Assembly: GCF_900098745.1 (NCBI RefSeq)
Contig: NZ_FQTT01000013.1
Coordinates: 62,001-126,000, forward strand
DNA length: 64,000 nucleotides
From: Actinomyces glycerinitolerans
GTDB taxonomy: Bacteria > Actinomycetota > Actinomycetes > Actinomycetales > Actinomycetaceae
Direction: 5' to 3'
In this document: positions 43,646 through 55,537 of the stretch, one piece after another
How positions within the stretch are numbered: position 1 is the stretch's first letter
Layout: every line of letters starts with the position of its first letter
Position numbers and translations under genes: made by a program
The notes under the pieces: model-generated
The model's database searches: none
What the model was told of the DNA's origin: nothing
Seen by the model: only the letters and a program-made list of their open reading frames with translations

Positions 43646-44277
43646 GGCAGTATTCTCCCGCTGATCTCGTCTTCGATGTCTCCCAGGGCGGATGTGTCGG
43701 GCAGGTAGGGGGCCAGGGGCGGCAGGTCGTCGAGCGAGTCCAGGCCCAGGTACTCCAGGAACTCGCCGGTGGTGCGGTACAGAATCGCGCCGCTGGGTTC
43801 GCTGCCGGCCTCCTCGATCAGGCCGCGGGCGTGCAGGGTGCGCACCACGCCGTCGACGTTGACGCCGCGGATGGCGGCGATCCGGCCGCGGGTGACGGGT
43901 TGCCGGTAGGCGATCACGGCCAGCGTCTCCAGGGCTGCCTGCGACAGGCGTGCGGTGGCACCGCCGATGACGAAGCGTTCCACCAGTTCGCTGAACCGGG
44001 GTGCGGAGGCCAGCCGCCAGCCGCCGGCGGCGCGGCGCAGCACGAAGCCGCGCGCCCGGACGCCCCGGTCGGGGGACGGCTCCCCGCCGGCGTACTCGGC
44101 GGCCAGGGACTCCAGCAGCGCCTCGACGTCGGTCTCCTCCCTGCCGAGGGCGGCCGCCAGGGCGGCCGCGGTCACCGGCTCGTCGGCCACCACCAGCACC
44201 GCCTCGACGGCGGCGCGCAACTCCGCGTCCGACACGGGCACGGGCAGCCGGGAGGCCGCGGGTTCCGGGATGCTCAT
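43642..44277 (-). CDS. scpB: Segregation and condensation protein B
   Basis: This 211-residue protein has two winged-helix domains: ELRAAVEAVLVVADEPVTAAALA near 19, described by its key VVADEPVT, and TLAVIAYRQPVTRGRIAAIRG near 112. ALLYRTTGEFLEYLGL-like text near 165 (ILYRTTGEFLEYLGLDSL) is the characteristic ScpB end. It forms the SMC-ScpAB condensin complex for chromosome segregation. It overlaps scpA and rluB by 4 bases. Confidence 0.95.
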   Translation of the reverse strand: MSIPEPAASRLPVPVSDAELRAAVEAVLVVADEPVTAAALAAALGREETDVEALLESLAAEYAGGEPSPDRGVRARGFVLRRAAGGWRLASAPRFSELVERFVIGGATARLSQAALETLAVIAYRQPVTRGRIAAIRGVNVDGVVRTLHARGLIEEAGSEPSGAILYRTTGEFLEYLGLDSLDDLPPLAPYLPDTSALGDIEDEISGRILP

Positions 44278-45140
44278 GCGAACTCCTCCTCCAAATCGGG
44301 GCTGGTCATGCCGGCCGCATCCGCGTCGCCGCGCCAGGTGACGGTGATCTCCTCCATGGGGGCGGCCTGGGTCAGGTCGACGCCGCCCTGCCGGTACATG
44401 ATGAGCAGGGCGAGGAAGCGGGCGACGACGACGGCGGTGCGGCCCGCATCCGCGGTCAGCTCGGTGAAGGTCAGGGTGCCGGCCCGGCGCAGCCGGTCGG
44501 CGAGAATACGCAGCTGCTCCCCCACCGGGACCCGCTCGTGCAGGTGCACGGTCTGCACGCCCGGATCGTGGGGGCGGGTGAACACGTCGGCGGCAATACG
44601 GGCCAGGTCCTCCGCATCGATGGTGGCCACGAGCCGGGGCAGTAGCGCCGCCAGTTCGGGGGGCAGGGCCACCACGCGCGGGTGAGTGCGGGAGGCGGTC
44701 TCGGCGCGGCCGCGGAAGGCGGCGGCCGCCTCCTTGTAGGCGCGGTACTGCAGCAGGCGGGCGAACAGTAGGTCGCGGGCCTCCAGTAGCTCCATGTCCT
44801 CGTCGGCCTCATCCGGGTCGTGTGGTAGCAGCCGGTGGGCCTTCAGGGCGAGCAGGGTGGAGGCGACCACCAGGAACTCGGTGGCGCGACCCAGGTCGCC
44901 GTCGGCGCGCATGTAGGCGATGAACTCGTCGGTGACCTCCGCCAGGGCCAGCTCGGTGATGTCCAGGCGCTTGCGGGCGATCAGGGTGAGCAGCAAGTCG
45001 AAGGGACCCTCGAACTGGGGCAGGTTGACGCTGAATCCCGGCAGTTGCGTTCTCGCCGCGGCGTCGGGCTGTGCGGCGCCCTCCAGCGGTGGCTGGGAGG
45101 CGGCCGCCGCGGCGCTCGCGGAGCCAGGTTTAGGCGACAT
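44274..45140 (-). CDS. scpA: Segregation and condensation protein A (kleisin)
   Basis: The product is 288 residues from the ATG at 45140; the frame runs open far upstream under parA, but that part is not this protein. The first 35 residues are Ala-rich. FEGPFDLLLTLIARKRLDIT near 42 and FLVVASTLLALKAHRLLP near 88 are ScpA hallmarks, and TFTELTADAGRTAVVVARFLALL near 240 is the C-terminal winged helix (key ARFLALLIMYRQG). As kleisin it bridges the SMC dimer. It begins 2 bases after the parA stop. Confidence 0.94.
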   Translation of the reverse strand: MSPKPGSASAAAAASQPPLEGAAQPDAAARTQLPGFSVNLPQFEGPFDLLLTLIARKRLDITELALAEVTDEFIAYMRADGDLGRATEFLVVASTLLALKAHRLLPHDPDEADEDMELLEARDLLFARLLQYRAYKEAAAAFRGRAETASRTHPRVVALPPELAALLPRLVATIDAEDLARIAADVFTRPHDPGVQTVHLHERVPVGEQLRILADRLRRAGTLTFTELTADAGRTAVVVARFLALLIMYRQGGVDLTQAAPMEEITVTWRGDADAAGMTSPDLEEEFA

Positions 45141-45142
45141 TC

Positions 45143-46024
45143 TTAGGCAACATTGCCGCGGGCAATGACCTCCCGGGCGAGGCGCCGGTAGGCTTCGGCG
45201 CCCGGGTGACCGGGGGCGTAGCTGGTGATGGGCTCGCTGGCGACGGAGGCGTCCGGGAACTTCACGGTGCGGCGGATCTGCGTGTCGAACAGCTTGTCCC
45301 CGAAGGCCTCCTGCAGGCGCTCGAGCACCTCCCGGGAGTGCAGAGTGCGCGGGTCCACCATGGTGGCCAGGATGCCGTCGATCTGCAGGCGCGGGTTGAT
45401 GCGGTCGCGTACCCGGTCCACGGTCTCCACCAGCAGGGCCACCCCGCGCAGGGCGAAGAACTCGGTCTCCAGGGGGATCATGACGCCGTGGGCGGCGGTG
45501 AGGGCGTTGACGGTCAGCAGGCCCAACGACGGCTGGCAGTCCACAATGATGGCGTCGTAATCGTCCAGGACGGGGCGCAGCACTCGGGCGAGTGCCTGCT
45601 CGCGGGCGACCTCGCCCACCAGTTGCACCTCGGCGGCGGACAGGTCGATGTTGGCGGGCACCAGATCCAGTCCCTCCACGGAGGTGTGGTGGATGATCGG
45701 GCGCACGTCGGGGCGGGCGGCCACCAGCATGTCGTAGACCGTCTGGTCCAACTCGTGGGCGTTGACGCCCAGGCCGGCGCTGGCCGCGCCCTGGGGGTCG
45801 AAGTCCACGATCAGTACTCTCCGCCCGTATTCGGCCAGGGCGGCCCCCAGGTTGATGGTGGTGGTGGTCTTGCCGACGCCGCCCTTCTGGTTGCACATGG
45901 CGATGACGCGGGCCGGGCCGTGCGAGTCGAGCGGCGCGGGGACGGGGAAGGTCTTCTCCTCCTGCTGGTCCTCGGCGGGGGTATCGGGCGGGTCGATCAG
46001 GCCGGGCTGCTTCACGTCACTCAC
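45143..46024 (-). CDS. parA: ParA/Soj-family ATPase
   Basis: The product is 293 residues starting with GTG. CNQKGGVGKTTTTINLG near residue 43 is the deviant Walker A of ParA proteins, VLIVDFDPQGAASAGLG near 72 is the A-prime region, and AIIVDCQPSLGLLTVNAL near 153 is Walker B. No parB is adjacent. In actinobacteria this second ParA-like ATPase commonly precedes scpA-scpB and is thought to act in chromosome organisation. TAGGCT lies 6 bases before the GTG. Confidence 0.93.
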   Translation of the reverse strand: MSDVKQPGLIDPPDTPAEDQQEEKTFPVPAPLDSHGPARVIAMCNQKGGVGKTTTTINLGAALAEYGRRVLIVDFDPQGAASAGLGVNAHELDQTVYDMLVAARPDVRPIIHHTSVEGLDLVPANIDLSAAEVQLVGEVAREQALARVLRPVLDDYDAIIVDCQPSLGLLTVNALTAAHGVMIPLETEFFALRGVALLVETVDRVRDRINPRLQIDGILATMVDPRTLHSREVLERLQEAFGDKLFDTQIRRTVKFPDASVASEPITSYAPGHPGAEAYRRLAREVIARGNVA

Positions 46025-46030
46025 ACGGGC

Positions 46031-46036
46031 AGCCTA
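46031..46036 (-). promoter_or_regulatory. -10 element TAGGCT for leaderless parA
   Basis: On the minus strand TAGGCT is followed by GCCCGT and the GTG at 46024. It indicates a separate promoter for the parA-scpAB-rluB-tyrA run. Confidence 0.5.
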
Positions 46037-46089
46037 GTCGAAGAGGCAGCGCGGGGCGCGGTGACCGTTCCCGTGACCGCCGGCGATGG

Positions 46090-46986
46090 TCAGCCGCGGG
46101 CGCGCGGATGGCTGGTGGCGTACACCTCACGCAGGTGGTCGACGGTGACCTTGGTGTAGATCTGGGTGGTAGTGACCGAGGCGTGGCCGAGCATCTCCTG
46201 CACCACGCGCACATCCGCGCCGCCGGCGAGCAGGTGGGTGGCGAAGGAGTGGCGCAGCGTGTGCGGGGAGATGTGCCGTTCCCCCTGCGCGTCGGCGCCC
46301 GTCAGCCCGGCGCGCTGGGCCGCCTGCTGCAGCACCGCCCAGGCGGACTGGCGTGACAGGGGCCGGCCGAGCGTATTGAGGAACACCTCGGGCACCCCCC
46401 TGCCCTTGGCGGCCAGCACGGGGCGGCCGCGCACCAGGTAGGCGTCCAGGGCGTCCCAGGCGAACTGGCCCATGGGCACGATCCGCTCCTTGCGGCCCTT
46501 GCCGAACAGGCGCAGACAGCCGGATTCGGCGTCCAGATCGTCCACCACCAGCCCCACGGCCTCGGAGATGCGGGCGCCGGTGGCGTACAGCAGCTCCAGC
46601 AGGGCGCGGTCGCGCAGTGACACCGGGGAGTCGTCAACATCGGCGGCCTCCAGCAGACGACGCACCTCGTCGACGGTGAGGGCCTTGGGCAGGCGCCGAC
46701 CCACTTGCGGCGGACGCACGGCCGCGGAGGGGTCGGCGCCGGTGATGCCCTCGGCGTGTAGGAACTTGTGCCAGCCGCGTACGGCAGTGACCGTGCGGGA
46801 GGCGGAGGACGCGGCCAGGGGGCGGCCGCCGTCGGCGCCGGTGCGCAGTGCCTCCAGGAAGGCGGTCACGTCCGCCTCGGTGACCGCGGCGGGGGTCAGG
46901 ATGGCGCGGGCGCGCAGGAAGTCGGCGTAACGGCCCAGGTCACGCTCATATGCGGCCAGCGTGTTGGGGCTGAGCCCGCGCTCCAC
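46090..46986 (-). CDS. xerD: Tyrosine recombinase XerD (start uncertain)
   Basis: At least 298 residues are seen. Catalytic residues are present: [12 protein letters not shown] (first Arg), [18 protein letters not shown] (His and Arg), [16 protein letters not shown] (His and the nucleophile Tyr). It resolves chromosome dimers with XerC at dif. The GTG at 46986 gives a protein beginning [13 protein letters not shown], but the same frame upstream continues with [13 protein letters not shown], which is the normal XerD N-terminus. No ATG, GTG or TTG in that frame precedes it before the secG gene. The true start may use a rare codon, or the 5' end may hold a sequence error. Confidence 0.9.
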   Translation of the reverse strand: MERGLSPNTLAAYERDLGRYADFLRARAILTPAAVTEADVTAFLEALRTGADGGRPLAASSASRTVTAVRGWHKFLHAEGITGADPSAAVRPPQVGRRLPKALTVDEVRRLLEAADVDDSPVSLRDRALLELLYATGARISEAVGLVVDDLDAESGCLRLFGKGRKERIVPMGQFAWDALDAYLVRGRPVLAAKGRGVPEVFLNTLGRPLSRQSAWAVLQQAAQRAGLTGADAQGERHISPHTLRHSFATHLLAGGADVRVVQEMLGHASVTTTQIYTKVTVDHLREVYATSHPRARG

Positions 46987-47095
46987 CCGCAGGTGGGCGA
47001 GGTAGCCGGCCCGGGCCCGCTCGAGTGCGTCCCCCCGGGGGTCGACGTCGGGGCGCGCGGTGTCGACGGCTGGTTTCGTGGCGACCTCGTCCGGT

Positions 47096-47338
47096 TCAGG
47101 CGAAGCGGGCCAGTAGGCCCAGGCCGACGATCGTGGCGACCCATACCAGGGCGACGCCGACGGTGATGCGGTTGAGGTTGCGTTCGGCCACGCCGGAAGA
47201 CCCGGCGGAGGAGGTGATGCCGCCGCCGAACATGTCCGATAGGCCGCCGCCCCTGCCCTTGTGCATGAGGATCGTCATGATCAGGAAGAAGCTGGACAGC
47301 ACCAGCAGCACTTGCAGGATGATGGTCAGCGTGCCCAC
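47096..47338 (-). CDS. secG: Protein translocase subunit SecG
   Basis: This 80-residue inner-membrane protein has two transmembrane helices (residues 4-23 and about 58-76). They are joined by the [15 protein letters not shown] loop that is diagnostic of SecG. It assists SecYE in preprotein export. It follows tpiA, the usual actinobacterial position, but a strong hairpin at 47447-47487 separates the two. Confidence 0.95.
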   Translation of the reverse strand: MGTLTIILQVLLVLSSFFLIMTILMHKGRGGGLSDMFGGGITSSAGSSGVAERNLNRITVGVALVWVATIVGLGLLARFA

Positions 47339-47446
47339 GCGGTTCCCTTCGTTGTCGGCTGTTCGGCATTCGGCCGGGGCGGTCCGGCGGCTATGAGGCG
47401 GCCGCCGCTTCGTGGGCGACTCTACCCGATCCCCTCCCCCATGTAT

Positions 47447-47487
47447 GCGGGTGCGCCCGACCCCACGGTGGGGTCGGGCGCACCCGC
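47447..47487 (-). terminator. Perfect 19-base hairpin between tpiA and secG
   Basis: The 19-base arms at 47447-47465 and 47469-47487 are fully complementary around a 3-base loop. It starts 19 bases after the tpiA stop. There is no U tract; it should end or attenuate the glycolytic transcript. Confidence 0.7.
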
Positions 47488-47505
47488 CACTGACGCGGAT
47501 ACGGG

Positions 47506-48285
47506 TCAGGCGTAGAAGCCGGCCATCTGCGCGAAGGAGTCGGCCTTCAGCGAGGCGCCGCCGACGAGAGCGCCGTCGATGTCGGGCTGAGCCATGAGCT
47601 CCTTGATGTTGGCGGGCTTGGCCGAGCCGCCGTACAGGATGCGGGTGGCGTCGGCGGTGGCGTCGCCGAAGTCGGCGCGCAGGGCCTCACGGATGGCACC
47701 GCAAACCTCCTGCGCGTCGTCGGCGGTGGCGGTCTCGCCGGTGCCGATGGCCCAGATGGGCTCGTAGGCGATGACGATCTTGGCGACGTCCTCGGCGGAC
47801 CAGCCCGCCAGGGCGGCGCGGATCTGGCCGAGTACGAAGTCGACGTGGGTGCCGGCCTTGCGGACCTCGAGGGCCTCGCCGCAGCACAGGATCGGCGTCA
47901 TGCCGGCGTCCAGTACCTTGCGGGCCTTGGCGCCAACCAGCTCGTCGGACTCGTTGTGGTACTCGCGGCGCTCGGAGTGGCCCATGACCACGTAGCTGCA
48001 GCCGAGCTTGGTGAGCATGGCGGTGGAGATCTCGCCGGTGTAGGCGCCGTTGTCGTGAATGGACACGTCCTGGGCGCCGTACTTGATGTCCAGGGAGTCC
48101 GCCTCGACGATCGTCTGCACGGTGCGGATGTCGGTGAAGGGCGGGATCACCAGGACCTCGCACTTGGAGTAGTCGTGCCCGGCGTCGCTCAGGGCCATGG
48201 CCAGGCCCTGCACCAGGTGGTTGGCCTCGAGGTGGTCGAGGTTCATCTTCCAGTTGCCCGCCATCAGCGGGGTGCGGTTGCTCAT
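47506..48285 (-). CDS. tpiA: Triosephosphate isomerase
   Basis: The product is 259 residues from the ATG at 48285 with AAGGAA upstream; longer open-frame starts are not credible. AGNWKMN at residues 9-15 contains the catalytic Lys, VVMGHSERR near 98 the catalytic His, and [12 protein letters not shown] near 170 the catalytic Glu and flexible loop. [15 protein letters not shown] closes the phosphate site. It interconverts dihydroxyacetone phosphate and glyceraldehyde 3-phosphate. It is the third gene of the gap-pgk-tpiA cluster. Confidence 0.97.
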   Translation of the reverse strand: MSNRTPLMAGNWKMNLDHLEANHLVQGLAMALSDAGHDYSKCEVLVIPPFTDIRTVQTIVEADSLDIKYGAQDVSIHDNGAYTGEISTAMLTKLGCSYVVMGHSERREYHNESDELVGAKARKVLDAGMTPILCCGEALEVRKAGTHVDFVLGQIRAALAGWSAEDVAKIVIAYEPIWAIGTGETATADDAQEVCGAIREALRADFGDATADATRILYGGSAKPANIKELMAQPDIDGALVGGASLKADSFAQMAGFYA

Positions 48286-48337
48286 TTGCGTATTCCTTAT
48301 CCGGGTTCCCTTACGGGAACTGTGTGATGGGGGTTGG

Positions 48338-49531
48338 TCAGTCGTCCAGGACGGCGATACCGGGCAGGGTCTTGCCCTCCAGCAGCTCCAGGGAGGCGCC
48401 GCCACCGGTGGAGATGTGGGAGAAGGTGGACTCGTCGAAGCCGAGCGTGCGCACGGCCGCGGCGGAGTCGCCGCCGCCGATCACGGAGAAGGCGTCAGAG
48501 TCGGAGATGGCCTTGGCGACGGCCTTGGTGCCCTCGGCGAAGGCCGGGAACTCGAACACGCCCATGGGGCCGTTCCAGACCACCGTCTTGGAGGAGGCGA
48601 TGGCCTGGGCGAACAGCTCCCGGGTCTTGGGGCCGATGTCCAGGCCCATCTGGTCGGCCGGCATGGCGTCGGCGGCGACGACGGAGGCCGGGGCGTCCGC
48701 CTTGAACTCGGGGGCGACCACGGTGTCGACGGGCAGGAGCAGCTCGACGCCGTTGGCCTTGGCCGTGTCCAGGTAGCCCTTCACCGTGTCGATCTGGTCC
48801 TCCTCCAGCAGGGAGGTGCCGACCTCGTGGCCCTGGGCGGCGAGGAAGGTGTAGGCCATGCCGCCGCCGATGAGGAGGCGGTCGGCCTTGCCCAGCAGGT
48901 TGGCGATGACACCGAGTTTGTCGGAGACCTTGGAGCCGCCCAGCACCACGGTGTAGGGGCGCTCGGGGTCGTTGACTGCCTTGCCGAGGGACTCGATCTC
49001 CTTGGCGACCAGCAGCCCGGAGGCGGCCGGGAGGATGCGGGCCACGTCGTAGACGGAGGCCTGCTTGCGGTGCACGACGCCGAAGCCGTCGGAGACGAAG
49101 ACGTCGGCCAGGGCGGCCAGCTGCTCGGCGAAGGCGGCGCGCTCGGCGTCGTCCTTGGAGGTTTCGGCGGCGTTGAAGCGGACGTTCTCCAGCAGCACGA
49201 TGTTGCCGGGCTCGAGGGCGGCGACGGCGGCCTGGGCGCTCTCGCCGACGGTGTCCTGCGCGAGGGTGACCTTCACGCCGGTCAGTTCGGCCAGGCGGGT
49301 GGCAACCGGGGCGAGGGAGAAGTCGGGGTTGACCTGGCCCTTGGGACGGCCCAGGTGGGCGACGATGATGACCTTGGCGCCCGCGTCGAGCAGGGTCTTC
49401 AGGGTCGGCAGGGCGGCGCGGATGCGGCCGTCGTCGGTGATGTGCTTGTCGGCGTCGAGCGGGACGTTGAAGTCGGAGCGGACCAGGACGCGCTTGTCCT
49501 TCAGGTCGCCGAGGGACTCGATGGTCTTCAT
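48338..49531 (-). CDS. pgk: Phosphoglycerate kinase
   Basis: This 397-residue two-domain enzyme makes ATP from 1,3-bisphosphoglycerate. [12 protein letters not shown] near residue 15, VAHLGRPKG near 57, [14 protein letters not shown] near 193 and [11 protein letters not shown] near 350 are standard PGK motifs. A 17-base hairpin lies between it and gap, so its level may be set partly by read-through or RNA processing. Confidence 0.97.
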   Translation of the reverse strand: MKTIESLGDLKDKRVLVRSDFNVPLDADKHITDDGRIRAALPTLKTLLDAGAKVIIVAHLGRPKGQVNPDFSLAPVATRLAELTGVKVTLAQDTVGESAQAAVAALEPGNIVLLENVRFNAAETSKDDAERAAFAEQLAALADVFVSDGFGVVHRKQASVYDVARILPAASGLLVAKEIESLGKAVNDPERPYTVVLGGSKVSDKLGVIANLLGKADRLLIGGGMAYTFLAAQGHEVGTSLLEEDQIDTVKGYLDTAKANGVELLLPVDTVVAPEFKADAPASVVAADAMPADQMGLDIGPKTRELFAQAIASSKTVVWNGPMGVFEFPAFAEGTKAVAKAISDSDAFSVIGGGDSAAAVRTLGFDESTFSHISTGGGASLELLEGKTLPGIAVLDD

Positions 49532-49614
49532 GGAACCTCGCAGTGCTGTGTTGGTTGTGTTGGTGGGATGGTTGGTGGATGAAGGTCCGGAGCGTGTGTT
49601 CGCGCCGGATGCGG

Positions 49615-49654
49615 CGGACGCCCGCGCACGCGAGTTGGCGTGCGCGGGCGTCCG
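49615..49654 (-). terminator. Perfect 17-base hairpin between gap and pgk
   Basis: Arms 49615-49631 and 49638-49654 are fully complementary around a 6-base loop. It lies 39 bases downstream of the gap stop. Without a U tract it may act as an attenuator or RNA stabiliser giving more gap than pgk mRNA. Confidence 0.65.
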
Positions 49655-49692
49655 TCAGTTGCTCACAGTGGTGAGTGCCGGCTTACGCGGAC

Positions 49693-51854
<2,162 letters not shown>

Positions 51855-51963
51855 GTGGTGATGCTCCTGGTCCTTGTTTTTGGGCTGTTATGGGCTGGTT
51901 GTGGGCTGCCGCGCGGCCGCTTTTCAGGGTCGGCCGGTTGGGTGCAGTCCACTCGGGTACCGG

Positions 51964-53034
51964 TCAGGCGGCGCGCGGCGGGCCGGTGATGTCCCCCACC
52001 GCGCCGTCGAAGGCGTCCCGGAAGACGGCGGCCAGCCGCAACGGGTCATGGTGGCACAGGGCGTCCCCCGTCCGCACCTGCCGCAGCATCAGCACCGCCC
52101 CCATGGAGTCGGCCACCGCGCTCAGTTCCGCGACATCCTCCACCACGCTCGGGTCGGCGATGACCACGTCCAGGCGCAGGTCGGGGGCGTATTCGGCCAA
52201 CACGCGCAGATGGTCGGCGAGCGTCATGTCGTCGGTCTCGCCGCTCTGCGCCGACAGGTTCAGCACCACGGCCTTGCGGGCGCGGGTACCGACCAGGGCG
52301 CGGCGCATGGACGGCAGGATCAGGTGCGGAAGCACCGAGGTGTACCAGGAACCCGGCCCCAGGATCACCCAGTCGGCGGCGTCGATGGCGCGGATCGCCT
52401 CCGGGTGTGCATCGGCGTCCTCGGGCACCACGCGCACGTTCTCCATGCGGCCGCGGGTGGAGGCGACGGCCACCTGTCCACTGACGCGCTGGCGGTGATC
52501 GCCGTCGACGATATCCGCCTCGATCACCAGCGGGGAGGCGCTCATGGGGATGACCCGCCCGTGAATACTCAGCAGCCGGCCCACCCAGTCCAGCCCCTCG
52601 ACCTCGTCGCCGAGCAGCTGCCACAGGGCCAGGATGAGCAGATTTCCCAGGGCGTGGTTATCCAGCTCGCCCTCACCGGAGAAGCGGTGCTGGAGCACAT
52701 CCCGCCAGGTCAGCCCCCACTCGGTCTCGTCGGTCAGGGCCGCCAGGGCCATGCGCAGGTCGCCGGGCGGCAGGCAGTTGAACTCGCGGCGCAGGCGGCC
52801 CGAGGAGCCGCCGTCGTCGGCGACGGTGACCACGGCGGTGAGCCGCTGGGTGACGTGCCGCAGGGCCCGCAGGGTGGCGGACAGGCCGTGTCCACCGCCC
52901 AGGGCGACGACGGCCGGCCCCTCCTCCCCGCGTCGACGCCAGCCGGCCGAGTCGATGGTGGCGCGGGCGCCGGGCACGTCGATGCCGGTTGCACCGTGCC
53001 CGGGTTCCCCCGGAGTCTGTCCCATGACGTTCAC
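51964..53034 (-). CDS. yvcK: YvcK/CuvA-type gluconeogenesis factor (UDP-sugar binding)
   Basis: The product is 356 residues. VVALGGGHGLSATLRALR near 42 is the nucleotide-sugar-binding start, VTVADDGGSSGRLRRE near 70 is the family signature, and ILGPGSWYTSVLPHL near 225 completes the CofD-like fold. Relatives bind UDP-GlcNAc and are needed for correct cell-wall synthesis on some carbon sources. The N-terminal 38 residues are an extension. It overlaps rapZ by 4 bases. Confidence 0.94.
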   Translation of the reverse strand: MNVMGQTPGEPGHGATGIDVPGARATIDSAGWRRRGEEGPAVVALGGGHGLSATLRALRHVTQRLTAVVTVADDGGSSGRLRREFNCLPPGDLRMALAALTDETEWGLTWRDVLQHRFSGEGELDNHALGNLLILALWQLLGDEVEGLDWVGRLLSIHGRVIPMSASPLVIEADIVDGDHRQRVSGQVAVASTRGRMENVRVVPEDADAHPEAIRAIDAADWVILGPGSWYTSVLPHLILPSMRRALVGTRARKAVVLNLSAQSGETDDMTLADHLRVLAEYAPDLRLDVVIADPSVVEDVAELSAVADSMGAVLMLRQVRTGDALCHHDPLRLAAVFRDAFDGAVGDITGPPRAA

Positions 53035-54146
53035 TCCCTCCCCAGGTCCCGGTGCTGCACGGCGACCTTGAATCCCGCGGCCCGCAGGCCGGCGCCGATC
53101 CGCTCGGCGGTCGCAACCGAGCGGTGCTTGCCGCCGGTACAGCCCACCGCGATGGTGACATTCGGTTTGAGCTCGTCCACGTAACGGGGCAGCGCCGGGA
53201 TCAGCAGGTTCACGTAGCCGTCCACGAAGGCGGCCGCACCATCCTGCTGGAACACGTACTCGGCCACCGGCGCGTCCCGCCCGGTCAGATGCCGCAGTTC
53301 CGAAACCCAGTAGGGGTTCGGGATGAAGCGCACGTCCAGGACGTGGTCGGCGTCCATCGGCAGCCCGTACTTGAAGCCGAAGGACATGACCGTCACCCGC
53401 AGGCCCAGGTCGGACTCGTGGGCGACCAGTTCCCGGATCCGGCGGGCCAGGTCGTGCACCGAGTAGTCGGAGGTGTTGATGACCTCGTCGGCGGTGCCCT
53501 TCAGGCCGGCCAGCAGGGTGCGCTCATGCTCGATGCCGTCCAGGATGGAGCCGGTGCCCTGCAAGGGGTGGGGGCGGCGGGAGGACTCGAAGCGGCGGAT
53601 GAGCGCGGCATCGGAGGCATCCAGGAAGATCAGGCGTACGTCCACGCCGGCGTCGCGCAACTGCCCCAGGTACTTCATGAAGGAGGCGAAGAACTCGCGG
53701 CTGCGCACATCGACGACCGCGGCCAGCCGGTGCACGCCCGCCCCGACCGTTGTCATCATGCCCGCGAGCGCCGGCAGCAGCTGTGGCGGCAGGTTGTCCA
53801 CCACGTACCAGTCGAGGTCCTCCAGGGCGTTGGCGGCCCGGGAGCGGCCCGCACCGGACATGCCGGTGACGATGATCATCTCCGGCCGTTTGGCCGGCGG
53901 CACCGGCGGGGCCGCCTCATCGATGGCTGGGATGCCGCGCGGGACCGTGTCCTTGGCCGGATCGCGGGGGGCGGGTGCGTCCGCCGCTGGGGTGGCGAGG
54001 TGGCGCACCGGCTTGCGCGGGGGGAGGCCCGGCGGCGGCGGGGCGGCGGGGGCGGGTCCGGCGACGGGTACTGACGGGGGGATCCGGTCGGGGCCGGCAT
54101 CCGGCGCCGGCGGGCGGCCGGGGTCGGTTCGGTCCTGTGCGTCCAT
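53031..54146 (-). CDS. rapZ: RapZ-family nucleotide-binding protein
   Basis: The product is 371 residues from the ATG at 54146. After a Pro/Ala-rich extension of about 85 residues comes IIVTGMSGAGRSRAANALED, in which the P-loop Lys is Arg, as I recall for actinobacterial members. VVDNLPPQLLPAL and RFIPNPYWVSELRHLTGRD are RapZ hallmarks, and AVGCTGGKHRSVATAERI near 345 is the C-terminal ligand-binding site. In E. coli RapZ controls GlcN6P synthesis through small RNAs; its actinobacterial role is less clear. A weak leaderless-type -10 (CATGCT) is 6 bases before the ATG. Confidence 0.93.
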   Translation of the reverse strand: MDAQDRTDPGRPPAPDAGPDRIPPSVPVAGPAPAAPPPPGLPPRKPVRHLATPAADAPAPRDPAKDTVPRGIPAIDEAAPPVPPAKRPEMIIVTGMSGAGRSRAANALEDLDWYVVDNLPPQLLPALAGMMTTVGAGVHRLAAVVDVRSREFFASFMKYLGQLRDAGVDVRLIFLDASDAALIRRFESSRRPHPLQGTGSILDGIEHERTLLAGLKGTADEVINTSDYSVHDLARRIRELVAHESDLGLRVTVMSFGFKYGLPMDADHVLDVRFIPNPYWVSELRHLTGRDAPVAEYVFQQDGAAAFVDGYVNLLIPALPRYVDELKPNVTIAVGCTGGKHRSVATAERIGAGLRAAGFKVAVQHRDLGRE

Positions 54147-54277
54147 GCCCCCAGCATGGCACAACCGGCTGTGCCGGGCTCGCGTAGTTTCGGTAGCGTG
54201 GCCGTAGCAGTCGGCACGCGGCTGCCGTGCCGCCCGGGCGCGAAGGCGCACCGCGCACAATCGACTTGGAGGCGACC

Positions 54278-55525
54278 GTGACCGCATCCCCATCCCCCTC
54301 CCCCGCCGCCATGGGCATCGGCACCCCGGGAACGCCCTCGGCCACGAAGGTGGCGCTGCTCGGCTCTGGAGAACTCGGCAAGGAGGTGGCGATCGCGCTG
54401 ATGCGCCTGGGCGTGGAGGTCACCGCGATCGACCGCTACGCGGGCGCCCCCGCCCAGCAGGTCGCCCAGCACGCCCTGACCGTGGACATGTCCGACCCGG
54501 GGGCGCTGACCGCGGCGATCGCGGCGTCCGGGGCACGGATCGTGGTGCCGGAGATCGAGGCGCTGGCCACCGACGCCCTGGTGGCGTTGGAGGAGGCCGG
54601 CGCGGTGCGGGTGGTGCCGACCGCGCGTGCCGCGCGCCTGACCATGGACCGGGAGGGGATCCGCCGCCTGGCCGCGGAGACGCTCGGCCTGCCCACCAGC
54701 CCCTATGCCTTCGCCTCCTCTTCGGCCGAGCTGGCCATCGCCGCCGAGCGCATCGGCTACCCGTGCATCGTCAAGCCGGTCATGTCCTCCTCCGGGCATG
54801 GCCAGTCCGTGCTGCGCGGACCCGACGACGTGGCGGCCGCCTGGCGGCTCGCGGCCGCGGAGGGCCGGGTGGACCGGGGCCGGGTGATCGTGGAGGGCTT
54901 TGTGAACTTCGATGCGGAGATCACGCTGCTGACGGTCCGCTCCCGCGACCCGCGCACCGGCCAGACCGTCACCTCGTTCTGCGACCCGGTCGGGCACCGA
55001 CAGGTCGAGGGCGACTACGTGGAGTCCTGGCAGCCGCACCCGCTTCCAGAGGCGGCGCTGCGCCGCGCGCAGGAGGTGGCCGCGGCGGTGACCGGCGCGC
55101 TGGGCGGCTGGGGCCTGTTCGGGGTGGAGCTGTTCGTCTGCGGCCAGGAGGTGCTCTTCTCGGAGGTCTCCCCCCGCCCACACGACACCGGCATGGTGAC
55201 CCTGGCGAGCCAGCGCCTGAGCGAGTTCGAGCTGCACGCCCGCGCCCTGCTGGGTCTGCCGGTGGACACCGCCCTGCGCTCGCCCGGCGCCTCCGCCGTG
55301 GTTAAGTCGCCCGTCGAGTCCGGGACCGGCGCCGGGGTCACCTACCGGGGCGTCGCCGAGGCGCTGGCGGTGCCGGGCAGCGACGTGCGCCTGTTCGGCA
55401 AGCCCGACGCGCACCCGGGACGCCGCATGGGCGTGGCCGTGGCGGCGGCCGACGACGTCGACTCGGCCCGCCGCCGGGCGCGGGAGGCGGCCGGAGCCAT
55501 CACCGTGACGCGCCCCGAGGGCTAG
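54278..55525 (+). CDS. purT: Formate-dependent GAR formyltransferase PurT
   Basis: The product is 415 residues from the GTG at 54278 with TTGGAGG upstream. It is an ATP-grasp enzyme of purine synthesis that joins formate to glycinamide ribonucleotide. [20 protein letters not shown] near 26 is the N-terminal domain; [16 protein letters not shown] near 165 and [26 protein letters not shown], here given by its key [11 protein letters not shown] near 300, form the ATP-grasp core. It is divergent from rapZ across 131 bases that contain the repeat GGCACA...TGTGCC. Confidence 0.95.
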   Translation: MTASPSPSPAAMGIGTPGTPSATKVALLGSGELGKEVAIALMRLGVEVTAIDRYAGAPAQQVAQHALTVDMSDPGALTAAIAASGARIVVPEIEALATDALVALEEAGAVRVVPTARAARLTMDREGIRRLAAETLGLPTSPYAFASSSAELAIAAERIGYPCIVKPVMSSSGHGQSVLRGPDDVAAAWRLAAAEGRVDRGRVIVEGFVNFDAEITLLTVRSRDPRTGQTVTSFCDPVGHRQVEGDYVESWQPHPLPEAALRRAQEVAAAVTGALGGWGLFGVELFVCGQEVLFSEVSPRPHDTGMVTLASQRLSEFELHARALLGLPVDTALRSPGASAVVKSPVESGTGAGVTYRGVAEALAVPGSDVRLFGKPDAHPGRRMGVAVAAADDVDSARRRAREAAGAITVTRPEG

Positions 55526-55537
55526 TCATCGAGGCGG

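Noticed and set aside
46090-46986. XerD-like recombinase as an integrase of a genomic island
   Set aside because: Its conserved position beside secG, parA and scpAB and its XerD motifs mark it as the chromosomal dimer-resolution enzyme.
54151-54178. GGCACA...TGTGCC repeat between rapZ and purT as a purine-repressor operator
   Set aside because: The arms are short and do not match a purine-repressor consensus I can name; left only as a remark in the purT entry.
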